64,000 nt of DNA from Burkholderiaceae bacterium. Lineage in GTDB: Bacteria; Pseudomonadota; Gammaproteobacteria; Burkholderiales; Burkholderiaceae_E. The notes under the pieces were generated by a model. It was not told where the DNA came from. It was given only the letters and a program-made list of their open reading frames with translations, and ran no database searches. The translations under genes were made by a program, and so were the position numbers. Where the stretch lies: positions 1 through 64,000 of the forward strand of contig JAMLIN010000011.1 in NCBI GenBank assembly GCA_023954135.1. Reading direction: 5' to 3'. Below are positions 35,810 to 43,163 of the stretch, in pieces; position 1 is the first letter of the stretch; the number at the start of each line of letters is the position of its first letter.

Positions 35810-36994
35810 ATGACCAGACCCCTCGACGGCATCACCGTGGTCGCGCTCGAGCATGCGATCGCGGCACCCTTCTGCACCCGTCAGCTCGCCGACCTCGGGG
35901 CCCGGGTCATCAAGGTCGAGCGGCCCGGGGTCGGCGACTTCGCGCGCAGCTACGACCACCGGATACGCGGCGAGCTCTGCTCGCATTTCGCCTGGACCAA
36001 TCGCTCCAAGGAAAGCCTGACGCTCGATCTCAAGCAGCCCGAGGCGCGCGAGGCGCTCCTGAAGCTCCTCGACGGGGCCGACGTGCTCGTGCAGAACCTC
36101 GCCCCGGGCGCGGCCGCCCGCATGGGCTTCGACCACGCGAGCCTGTCGGCGCGCAACCCGCGGCTGATCGTGTGCGACATCTCCGGCTACGGCGAGGACG
36201 GGCCCTACCGGGAGCAGAAGGCCTACGACCTGCTGATCCAGAGCGAGGCCGGCCTGCTGTCGGTCACCGGCACGCCCGAGGATCCGTCCAAGACGGGCAA
36301 CTCGATCGCCGACATCGCCGCCGGCATGTACGCATTCACCAGCATCATGGCGGCCCTGCTGCTGCGCGGCCGTACCGGCGTCGGCAGCCGGATCGACGTG
36401 TCCATGCTCGAGGCCCTCACCGAGTGGATGGGCTTTCCGCTGTACTACGCGTTCGACGGCGCCGAGCCGCCGGCGCGCACCGGCGCATCGCATGCGAGCA
36501 TCTATCCCTACGGGCCCTTCAAGGCCGGCGACGGCGGGGTGGTGATGCTGGGGTTGCAGAACGAGCGCGAATGGAAGGTGTTCTGCGAGCAGGTGCTGGG
36601 CGACCCGGCGCTCGCCACCGATGCCCGCTTCGCGAGCAACCCCCTGCGCAACGAGAATCGCGCCATCCTGCGCGCCCTGATCGAGGAGGCCTTTGCCACC
36701 CTCGATTCGGCGCAGGTGCTCGAGCGCCTGGACAAGGTCGGGATCGCCCGGGCGAAGATGAACACCATGGCCGAGCTCTGGGCCCATCCGCAACTCGCCG
36801 CGCGCGATGCATGGGCCCAGGTCGGCTCTCCGGCCGGCCCGATCCCGGCCCTGCGCCCGCCGGGGCGCAGCAGCGCCTTCGATGCCCGGATGGATCCGAT
36901 ACCGAGGCTCGGCGAGCACACCGATTCGATCCTCGGCGAGCTCGGCCTGTCGGCGGCGGACATCGATCGCATGCGCCAGGCCGCCGTCATCTAG
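35810..36994 (+). CDS. ict: type III CoA-transferase, itaconate CoA-transferase-like (Ict)
   Basis: A 394-residue CaiB/BaiF enzyme. TRQLADLGARVIKVERPGVGDF (23-44) marks the family, and YDLLIQ has the catalytic aspartate at residue 140. The sequence GYGEDGPYREQKAYDLLIQSEAG is typical of dicarboxylate CoA-transferases such as succinyl-CoA:itaconate and succinyl-CoA:citramalate transferases. It is followed in the same operon by a citramalyl-CoA lyase-like and a hydratase-like gene, the exact set needed for itaconate degradation. The ATG at 35810 has an AGAAA-rich, weak RBS. Confidence 0.8.
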   Translation: MTRPLDGITVVALEHAIAAPFCTRQLADLGARVIKVERPGVGDFARSYDHRIRGELCSHFAWTNRSKESLTLDLKQPEAREALLKLLDGADVLVQNLAPGAAARMGFDHASLSARNPRLIVCDISGYGEDGPYREQKAYDLLIQSEAGLLSVTGTPEDPSKTGNSIADIAAGMYAFTSIMAALLLRGRTGVGSRIDVSMLEALTEWMGFPLYYAFDGAEPPARTGASHASIYPYGPFKAGDGGVVMLGLQNEREWKVFCEQVLGDPALATDARFASNPLRNENRAILRALIEEAFATLDSAQVLERLDKVGIARAKMNTMAELWAHPQLAARDAWAQVGSPAGPIPALRPPGRSSAFDARMDPIPRLGEHTDSILGELGLSAADIDRMRQAAVI

Positions 36995-37008
36995 CAAGGA
37001 AGTCTCCG

Positions 37009-37827
37009 ATGATCGCCAGATCCTATCTCTTCGTGCCGGCCGACCGGCCGGAACGCTTCGCCAAGGCGCTCGCCGCCGGTGCCGATGTCGTCATCATCGA
37101 CCTCGAGGATGCGGTCGCCCCGGCGTCGAAGTCGGCCGCGCGCGATGCGCTGTCCAACTGGCTCGCGAGCCGCCCCGATGCCGCCGAGCAGGCCGGCGTG
37201 CAGGTCCTGGTGCGCATCAACGGGGCCGATACGCCCTGGTTCCATGACGATGTCCTGCTCGCTTCCGACCATGCGGTGACGGCGGTGATGCTGCCCAAGG
37301 CGGCCGAGATCGAACCCCTGCGCGAGGTGGTCACCCGGACCCATGCGCGGCGGGTCCTGCCGCTGGTGGAGACCGCCGGGGGCATCGCCGCGGCCCGCAA
37401 GCTCGCCCGGCAGCCCGGGGTGTTCCGGCTGGTGTTCGGCACCGTCGACTTCCAGCTCGATCTCGACATCGAGGGCGATGGCGACGAGCTCCTCGCGGCA
37501 CGCAGCGAGCTCGTGCTGGCGTCGCGACTGGCCGGAATCGTCCCGCCGGCCGACGGCGTCGAGACCGCGATCGACGACATCGACGCGCTCGCCGCCGCGA
37601 CCCGGCGGGCCCGCCGGCTCGGCTTCGGCGCCAAGCTGTGCATCCATCCGCGCCAGGTGGCCACCGTCAACGCAGGCTTCTCGCCCAGCGCCGAGCAACT
37701 CGCCTGGGCGCAACGCGTCGTCGATGCGGCCGCCGGCGCCGGCGGCGCTGCGGTGGCGGTCGACGGCAAGATGGTGGATGCGCCGGTGCTGGCGCGCGCC
37801 CGGCGGATGCTCGCCGCCCGCCGCTGA
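37009..37827 (+). CDS. ccl: HpcH/HpaI-CitE family lyase, citramalyl-CoA lyase-like (Ccl)
   Basis: A 272-residue TIM-barrel lyase of the CitE class. The N-terminal SYLFVPADRPERFAKAL and the metal/CoA motif VVIIDLEDAVAP (28-39) are diagnostic; LVRINGADTPW holds the catalytic Arg and LPLVETAGGI a metal-binding Glu. In the itaconate pathway this enzyme splits citramalyl-CoA into acetyl-CoA and pyruvate. It starts 15 bases after the CoA-transferase and has no C-terminal malate-synthase-type extension. CitE-like proteins of other roles (citrate lyase beta, malyl-CoA lyase) are the alternatives; there are no citrate lyase partners here. Confidence 0.82.
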   Translation: MIARSYLFVPADRPERFAKALAAGADVVIIDLEDAVAPASKSAARDALSNWLASRPDAAEQAGVQVLVRINGADTPWFHDDVLLASDHAVTAVMLPKAAEIEPLREVVTRTHARRVLPLVETAGGIAAARKLARQPGVFRLVFGTVDFQLDLDIEGDGDELLAARSELVLASRLAGIVPPADGVETAIDDIDALAAATRRARRLGFGAKLCIHPRQVATVNAGFSPSAEQLAWAQRVVDAAAGAGGAAVAVDGKMVDAPVLARARRMLAARR

Positions 37828-37860
37828 GCGCAATCGATTCATGCTTCCACGGAGTCCCGG

Positions 37861-38718
37861 ATGAGCACCCCCACGATCGACATCGAGCACCTGCGCGGCT
37901 GGATCGGCCGTTCGCAGACCGACTCGGACCCGGCGCTGGCGCGCCATGCCCGGCTGATGGCCGCGACCGTCGACCGACCCGGTCCGGCGCTCGCCGATGG
38001 CGACCCGCTTCCCCATTGCTGGCACTGGCTCTATTTCCTCGAAGGACTGCCGCCGGGCCGGCTCGGCCCCGACGGTCATCCCGAGCGCGGCGGCTTCATG
38101 CCGCCGGTGCCGCTGCCCAACCGGATGTGGGCCGGCGGCGATGTCCGCTTCGAGGGGCCGATACCGCTGGGCGCCACCATGGACAAGCGCTCGACCATCA
38201 AGTCGGTCGAGCACAAGAGCGGACGGTCGGGCGATCTCGTGTTCGTCACCGTCGAGCACGAGATCTCGGTCGACGGCAGCCGGCGCCTCCACGAGCTGCA
38301 GAACATCGTCTACAAGTCGCCGGCGCCGGCGGGCAACGCCAGGCCGCCGGCAGACGGCGGCCCCGCGCCCGGCCAGCATGTCCGCAAGCTCACGCCGGAC
38401 ACCACGATGCTGTTCCGCTATTCGGCGCTGACCTTCAACGGCCACCGGATCCACTACGACCAGGACTACTGCCGCGACGTCGAGGGCTACGACAACTGCG
38501 TGATCCACGGGCCGCTGGTCGCGACCCTGCTCTGCGGGCTGGCCGCCGACGTCGGGCCGGCGCCGCTGTGCCGCTTCAGCTACCGGGGCCTGCGCCCGGC
38601 GATCCTGGGCGTCGATCTCGAGTTCAACGCCACCGTCGAGGGCAACTCGGCGCGCCTGTGGTCGCGGCTGCCCGATGGCGGGGTGTCGATGCAGGCGGAA
38701 GCGGAGTACGGGGACTGA
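37861..38718 (+). CDS. ich: MaoC/FAS1-like hydratase, itaconyl-CoA or mesaconyl-C4-CoA hydratase-like (Ich/Meh)
   Basis: A 285-residue double hot-dog protein. The N-terminal half carries the FAS1-type dehydratase region (FLEGLPPGRLGPDGHPERGGFMPPVPLP) and the C-terminal half the catalytic motif FNGHRIHYD (192-200), with His198 and Asp200 as probable general base pair. This layout is shared by itaconyl-CoA hydratase (Ich) and the mesaconyl-C4-CoA hydratase (Meh) of the 3-hydroxypropionate bicycle, both of which give citramalyl-CoA. The neighbouring lyase would cleave that product. It is 33 bases downstream of the lyase gene. Confidence 0.82.
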   Translation: MSTPTIDIEHLRGWIGRSQTDSDPALARHARLMAATVDRPGPALADGDPLPHCWHWLYFLEGLPPGRLGPDGHPERGGFMPPVPLPNRMWAGGDVRFEGPIPLGATMDKRSTIKSVEHKSGRSGDLVFVTVEHEISVDGSRRLHELQNIVYKSPAPAGNARPPADGGPAPGQHVRKLTPDTTMLFRYSALTFNGHRIHYDQDYCRDVEGYDNCVIHGPLVATLLCGLAADVGPAPLCRFSYRGLRPAILGVDLEFNATVEGNSARLWSRLPDGGVSMQAEAEYGD

Positions 38719-38750
38719 ATTCCCGGCTCGCCCACTGCGAGGACAAGCTG

Positions 38751-39554
38751 ATGGCTGGATCGAATCCGAAACAGGGCCGCCTGCATGGCCGCCATGTCTT
38801 CATCACCGGGGCGAGCCGCGGCATCGGGCGCGCGATCGCCATCGCGATGGCCGCCGAGGGCGCGAGCCTCACCCTGGCCGCCACCAGCGAGGCCGCACTG
38901 CGCGAGACCGCGTCGCTCTGTGACTCGGGCGGGCGGTCGCACCGGGTGCAGGTGCTGGATGTCTCCGATCGCGAGGCCTGCTTCGCCGCGATCGCCTCGG
39001 CCTGGTCGGAGGGCGGCGCGGTCGACGCGCTCGTGAACTCCGCGGGGGTCTACCGGTCCGGCGCCTTCCTCGACTACGAGGACCGGGATTTCCGGGACAT
39101 GCTCGAGGTGAACCTGCACGGCACGATCCACCTGATGCAGGCTGTCCTGCCCCGGATGATCGAGCGCGGTGCGGGCGGGCGGATCGTGAACATCGCCTCG
39201 AGCGCCGGCAAGTGGGCTTCGGCGAACCAGTCCGCCTACAACGTCTCCAAGCATGCGGTGGTGGGCCTCACCCGCTGCGTCGCGCTCGAGATGGGTGCCC
39301 ATGGCATCTGCGTCAACGCCATCTGTCCCGGGCTGGTGGAGACCGACATGATGAGCCAGGGCTTCGGACGAACCGCACAGATGCAGGGCCGGTCGCTCGA
39401 CGAGGTGCTCGCCCCGATCCTCTCCAGAGTCGCGATGAAGCGGGTGCTCCAGCCCGAGGAGATCGCCGGGCTGGCGGTGTTCCTCGTCGGACCGGAATCG
39501 TCCGGGATGACGGGACAGAGCCTGCAGATCGATGGCGGGATGGTCTACGTCTGA
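38751..39554 (+). CDS. short-chain dehydrogenase/reductase
   Basis: A 267-residue classical SDR with the NAD(P) motif TGASRGIGRAIA (near 19-30), NSAGVYRSG, the active-site serine in IASSAGK and the Tyr-x-x-x-Lys pair in SAYNVSKHAVVG. The frame is open far upstream, but the ATG at 38751 gives the normal N-terminus. It is the last gene of the itaconate-type operon; its substrate is unknown (a 3-hydroxyacyl-CoA or hydroxy acid is likely). Its end overlaps the end of the convergent VOC gene by 10 bases. Confidence 0.88.
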   Translation: MAGSNPKQGRLHGRHVFITGASRGIGRAIAIAMAAEGASLTLAATSEAALRETASLCDSGGRSHRVQVLDVSDREACFAAIASAWSEGGAVDALVNSAGVYRSGAFLDYEDRDFRDMLEVNLHGTIHLMQAVLPRMIERGAGGRIVNIASSAGKWASANQSAYNVSKHAVVGLTRCVALEMGAHGICVNAICPGLVETDMMSQGFGRTAQMQGRSLDEVLAPILSRVAMKRVLQPEEIAGLAVFLVGPESSGMTGQSLQIDGGMVYV

Positions 39555-39943
39555 AGCGGGTTGGAGATCTCGATCAGGTTCAGATCGGGGTCGCGTACAT
39601 AGACCGACCGGATCGGCCCGGTGGCGCCGGTGCGTCGCACCGGCCCCTCGATGATCGGGATGCCGTGCGCCTCCAGCCGGGCGATCACCGCATCGAGCGG
39701 TTCGCTGGCGATGAAGCACAGGTCGAGGCTGCCGGGTACCGGCAGGTGGGCCTTGGGCTCGAACTCGCGGCCCTTCACATGCAGGTTGATCTTCTGCCGG
39801 CCGAACACGAAGGCCCTGCGCTCGACCGGCGGGGTGCCGCCAGTGAAGCGCTCGAGCCGCATGCCCAGCGCATCGACGTAGAACCGCACGCAGGCCGCCT
39901 CGTCGGCGGTGGTGAGCACGAGGTGGTCGAGGTGATCGATCAT
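39545..39943 (-). CDS. VOC-family (glyoxalase/dioxygenase-like) metalloprotein
   Basis: A 132-residue vicinal-oxygen-chelate protein of two beta-alpha-beta-beta-beta modules. Likely metal ligands are His7 (IDHLDHLVL), a residue in the middle strand (SLDLCFIA) and Glu near the C-terminus (DPDLNLIEI). A VOC protein also occurs in the P. aeruginosa itaconate region, supporting the family comparison. The reaction is unknown. It is convergent with the SDR gene and overlaps it by 10 bases. Confidence 0.82.
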   Translation of the reverse strand: MIDHLDHLVLTTADEAACVRFYVDALGMRLERFTGGTPPVERRAFVFGRQKINLHVKGREFEPKAHLPVPGSLDLCFIASEPLDAVIARLEAHGIPIIEGPVRRTGATGPIRSVYVRDPDLNLIEISNPLQT

Positions 39944-39974
39944 CGGGACGTTCTCCGTAACGGCCCGATTATCT

Positions 39975-40011
39975 CCCGCAAAGGCGGGCGGGCCCGGTCG
40001 GTGCCGGGCCC
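39975..40011 (-). terminator. tandem hairpins after the BI-1 family gene
   Basis: Two perfect stem-loops lie back to back: GGGCCCGG/CCGGGCCC with a six-base loop (39990-40011) and CCCGC/GCGGG with an AAAG loop (39975-39988). They follow the stop of the BI-1 gene by about 20 bases on the minus strand, before the VOC gene start. There is no T-run, so Rho-independent termination is only likely, not certain. Confidence 0.45.
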
Positions 40012-40031
40012 CGCATGGCTGCCCGTGAAGC

Positions 40032-40721
40032 CTACTCGCTGTTGCCGCCCATGCCGAACAGGGCGAGCAGGCTGGTGAAGAGGTTGTAGATCGAGACGTA
40101 CAGGCCGACGGTGGCCATGACGTAGTTGGTCTCGCCGCCGTTCACGATGCGGCTGGTCTCGAACAGGATCAGGCCGCTCGCGAGGATCGCGACCATCGCC
40201 GCGACCACCAGGCCGAGGGTCGGAATCGAGAAGAAGATCGCCGCCAGACCCGCCAGGATCGCGACGATCATGCCGGCGAACAGGAACCCGCCCATGAAGC
40301 TGAAGTCGCGCCGGCTCACCAGGGCGTAGGCCGACAGGGCGAGGAAGGTGGCGCCGGTCGCGCCGAGCGCGAGCATGATGGTGCCCGAGCCGCCGGGGAT
40401 CGCTGCATAGGCGGCGAGGATCGGGCCGAGGGTGTAGCCCATGAAGCCGGTCAGGGCGAACACCGCCGGCAGCGCCATCGCGCTGTTGCGTACCCGGGTG
40501 ACCAGGAAGAACAGGCCGAAGAAGCCGGCCAGCGTGAGGATCACGCCGGGATGGGGCCAGCCCATCGCCATGCTGGTGGCGGCGACGAGCGCGCTCCACA
40601 GCAGCGTCATCGACAGCAGGGCGTAGGTGTTGCGCAGGACACGCTGGACGTCGGCGCCCAGTGCTACCCGGTCGGGCAGGGTGGTCGTGCCCGCGGTGCG
40701 GATCGGACGATCGTATGCCAT
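40032..40721 (-). CDS. Bax inhibitor-1/YccA family membrane protein
   Basis: A 229-residue protein with seven hydrophobic segments and the BI-1 family pattern VLRNTYALLSMTLLWSALVAATSM at the start, GFMGYTLGPILAAYA in the middle and NGGETNYVMATVGLYVSIYNLFTSLLALFG at the end. Bacterial members are pH-sensitive calcium-leak channels or modulate the FtsH protease. The ATG at 40721 is well placed. It is divergent from the NhaR-like regulator. Confidence 0.92.
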   Translation of the reverse strand: MAYDRPIRTAGTTTLPDRVALGADVQRVLRNTYALLSMTLLWSALVAATSMAMGWPHPGVILTLAGFFGLFFLVTRVRNSAMALPAVFALTGFMGYTLGPILAAYAAIPGGSGTIMLALGATGATFLALSAYALVSRRDFSFMGGFLFAGMIVAILAGLAAIFFSIPTLGLVVAAMVAILASGLILFETSRIVNGGETNYVMATVGLYVSIYNLFTSLLALFGMGGNSE

Positions 40722-40797
40722 GGCGATTTTCCCCTTGGGAAGAAAGTGAGGACCGCATCAGCCTAGCCCAGTCGAGCATAATGAAAAAGCAGATAAT

Positions 40798-40834
40798 TTC
40801 GTAAAAATACTTCGTAAAAACCTTCGGAAAACCA
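40798..40834 (+). repeat. three tandem direct repeats before the NhaR-like gene
   Basis: TTCGTAAAAATAC (40798-40810), TTCGTAAAAACC (40811-40822) and TTCGGAAAACCA (40823-40834) follow one another directly, with a fourth partial TTCGG running into the start codon. The 12-13-base period is close to one helical turn. The block is strikingly AT-rich for this genome and starts next to a GATAAT -10-like element (40792-40797). A regulatory binding array is the likely meaning. Confidence 0.7.
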
Positions 40835-40838
40835 TTCG

Positions 40839-41726
40839 GTGAGCCTGAACTTCAACTACCGGCACCTCTACTACTTCTGGGTCGTCGCCAACGAGGGCGG
40901 GATGAGCCGGGCCGCGGCCCGGCTCGGCATTGCGGTGCAGACCCTCAGCGCCCAGGTGCGCGCGCTCGAGCACAGCCTTGGCCATGCGCTGCTGCGTCCG
41001 GCCGGGCGCGGCCTCGCCCTGACCGATGCGGGGATCGCGGCGCGGCGCCAGGCCGACCAGATCTTCCAGCTGGGCGAGGAGCTGCCCACCCGGGTACGGG
41101 ATGCGGCGGTCGCGCCCACCCTGCGGCTGGCGCTCGGCGTGTCCGACGGGGTGCCCAAGCTGATCGTGCGCGAGTTGATGCGCCCGCTGCTGGCGGAGCC
41201 CAGCCTGCGCCTGCTCTCGCACGAGGGCGATCTCGACGAGCTGCTCGGGGAGGTCGCCCTGCACCGGCTCGACGTGATGCTGGCCGACCGGCCGGCCCCG
41301 CCGAACCCGAGCCTGCGCCTGTTCAGCCACCGGCTCGATCTCTCGCCGCTCGCCTGGTATGCGCCGCCGGTCTTCGCCGACCAAGTCCGCGCCGACTTCC
41401 CGGCGGCGCTCGACCGGGTCCCGGTGCTGCTGCCGGGGCCGCATGCGGCCTCGCGCCTGCCGCTCGAGCAATGGTTCGACCGTCATCATCTGCGCCCTCG
41501 GATCGCCGGCGAGTTCGAGGACCATGCGCTGATGACCACCTTCGCCGCCGGTGGGATGGGGGTCTTTCCGGCCGCCTCGCGCCTGGGCGACGAGCTCGAG
41601 GCGCACTACGGGCTCGCGATGGTCGGGCGCAGCGAGGGCGTGGAAGAAGCGATCTACGCCACCGTCGCCGATCGCCGCATCGCGCATCCGCTGGTGCAGC
41701 AACTGATCGACACGGCTCGGCGCTGA
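40839..41726 (+). CDS. LysR-family regulator, NhaR-like
   Basis: A 295-residue LysR-type regulator starting at GTG. The N-terminal stretch LNFNYRHLYYFWVVANEGGMSRAAARLGIAVQTLSAQVRALE is, in its pattern, the hallmark of NhaR, the activator of sodium/proton antiporter genes; the effector domain is standard. No nhaA is in view; the divergent BI-1 gene is the closest possible target. Tandem repeats lie directly before the start codon. Confidence 0.85.
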   Translation: MSLNFNYRHLYYFWVVANEGGMSRAAARLGIAVQTLSAQVRALEHSLGHALLRPAGRGLALTDAGIAARRQADQIFQLGEELPTRVRDAAVAPTLRLALGVSDGVPKLIVRELMRPLLAEPSLRLLSHEGDLDELLGEVALHRLDVMLADRPAPPNPSLRLFSHRLDLSPLAWYAPPVFADQVRADFPAALDRVPVLLPGPHAASRLPLEQWFDRHHLRPRIAGEFEDHALMTTFAAGGMGVFPAASRLGDELEAHYGLAMVGRSEGVEEAIYATVADRRIAHPLVQQLIDTARR

Positions 41727-41848
41727 CGAGCCTGCCCGCAGCCGTGCGGCCCCGACTGGACGGCGCCGCCCGTCGCATGGAATCGCCGGCGGCCGATCCT
41801 GCGTAAGATGTCCCGGGACGGACACACCGAGAGCGCAGGAGACCATCG

Positions 41849-43087
41849 ATGCCAGCGACCGAGCAGCCAAGGGATGCCGCCCTGCGCGAGCGGGCCCGCC
41901 GGGTCGTGCCCGGCGGCATGACCGGCCACCTGCATGCGGCGATGCTGCCGCCGGGCTATCCGCAGTTCTTCGCGAGCGGCTCGGGCTGCCGGCTGGTCGA
42001 CGTCGACGGCCGCGAGTTCGTCGACTTCATGTGCGCCTGGGGGCCCAACCTGCTCGGCTATCGCCATCCCGAGGTCGAGGCGGCGGCGGCTCGCCAGCAG
42101 GCGCTCGGCGACTGCCTGAACGGCCCGGGGGAGCGTTTCGTCGAACTGGCCGAGCGCCTCGTCGACCAGGTGGCGCATGCCGACTGGGCGATGTTCCAGA
42201 AGAATGGCACCGATGCGACCACGGTCGCGCTCACGATCGCCCGGGCCGCCACCGGGCGGCGCAAGGTGCTGGTGGCAAGGCGCGCCTATCATGGCGCGGC
42301 ACCGTGGTGCACGCCGGCGCCGGCGGGCGTCACCGCCGAGGACCGGGCGCATCTGGTGAACGTCACCTACAACGACGTCGGCAGCGTGGAGGCGGCCTGC
42401 GACGAGGTCGGCGCCGATCTCGCCGCCATCATCGTGACCCCCCACCGGCACGAGCTCGGCACCGAGCAGCAGCCGGTCGATCCGGCCTTCGCCCGCCGGC
42501 TGCGCGAGCTCTGCGATCGCGCCGGCGCGGCGCTGGTCCTCGACGAGGTGCGCACCGGCTTGCGGATCGACCCGGCCGGCAGCTGGGAATCGCTCGGGAT
42601 CCGTCCCGATCTCGCCGCCTGGAGCAAGACGATCGCCAACGGCCATGCGCTCGCCGCCGTCACCGGAACCGACGCCCTGCGCGATGCGGCGACCCGCATT
42701 TTCACCACCGGCTCGTTCTGGTGCGGCGCGGTGGCGATGGCTGCCGGCGTGGCCACGCTCGACATCGTCGCCCGCGAGGACGTCGTCGGCCATCTCGGGC
42801 GCATCGGCGGCCTGTTGCGCGAAGGTCTGGCGTCGCAGTCGGTGTCGCACGGCGTGCCGGTACGCCAGAGCGGGCCGGTGCAGATGCCGCTGGTGCTCTT
42901 CGAGGACGATGCGGATTTCGCGAAGGGGACGCTCTTCTGCGCCGAGGCGCTGGCGCGCGGCGCCTACCTGCATCCGCGCCACAACATGTTCCTGTCGCTC
43001 GCGCACACCGAGGCCGACATCGACCGCGCCCTGGTGGCGACCGACGCGGCGTTCGCGGCTGTTGCGGCCCGCTTCAGCCACACCTGA
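41849..43087 (+). CDS. class III aminotransferase, glutamate-1-semialdehyde aminomutase-like
   Basis: A 412-residue PLP enzyme. The Schiff-base lysine is Lys260 in AAWSKTIANGH, the PLP-pyridine aspartate is Asp232 in LDEVRTG, and the N-terminal RRVVPGGMTGHLH and NGTDATTVALTIARA match the HemL-like branch. HemL itself is unlikely, since key GSA-specific surroundings differ and hemL is normally a lone housekeeping gene; relatives act as omega-transaminases or amino-acid aminomutases. The true substrate is unknown. It has a clear GGAGA RBS and stands alone. Confidence 0.82.
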   Translation: MPATEQPRDAALRERARRVVPGGMTGHLHAAMLPPGYPQFFASGSGCRLVDVDGREFVDFMCAWGPNLLGYRHPEVEAAAARQQALGDCLNGPGERFVELAERLVDQVAHADWAMFQKNGTDATTVALTIARAATGRRKVLVARRAYHGAAPWCTPAPAGVTAEDRAHLVNVTYNDVGSVEAACDEVGADLAAIIVTPHRHELGTEQQPVDPAFARRLRELCDRAGAALVLDEVRTGLRIDPAGSWESLGIRPDLAAWSKTIANGHALAAVTGTDALRDAATRIFTTGSFWCGAVAMAAGVATLDIVAREDVVGHLGRIGGLLREGLASQSVSHGVPVRQSGPVQMPLVLFEDDADFAKGTLFCAEALARGAYLHPRHNMFLSLAHTEADIDRALVATDAAFAAVAARFSHT

Positions 43088-43163
43088 CTCACGGGTTCGG
43101 ATTCGGGTGCAGGGCAAGGCGCCCCAACGCGGTCATGCGCCCGAAGGCGAAGCCGGAGCCGTG

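Noticed and set aside
41849-43087. hemL (glutamate-1-semialdehyde aminomutase) of heme synthesis
   Set aside because: Fold and PLP residues fit, but the surroundings of the active site and the genome context do not; relatives with other substrates are more likely.
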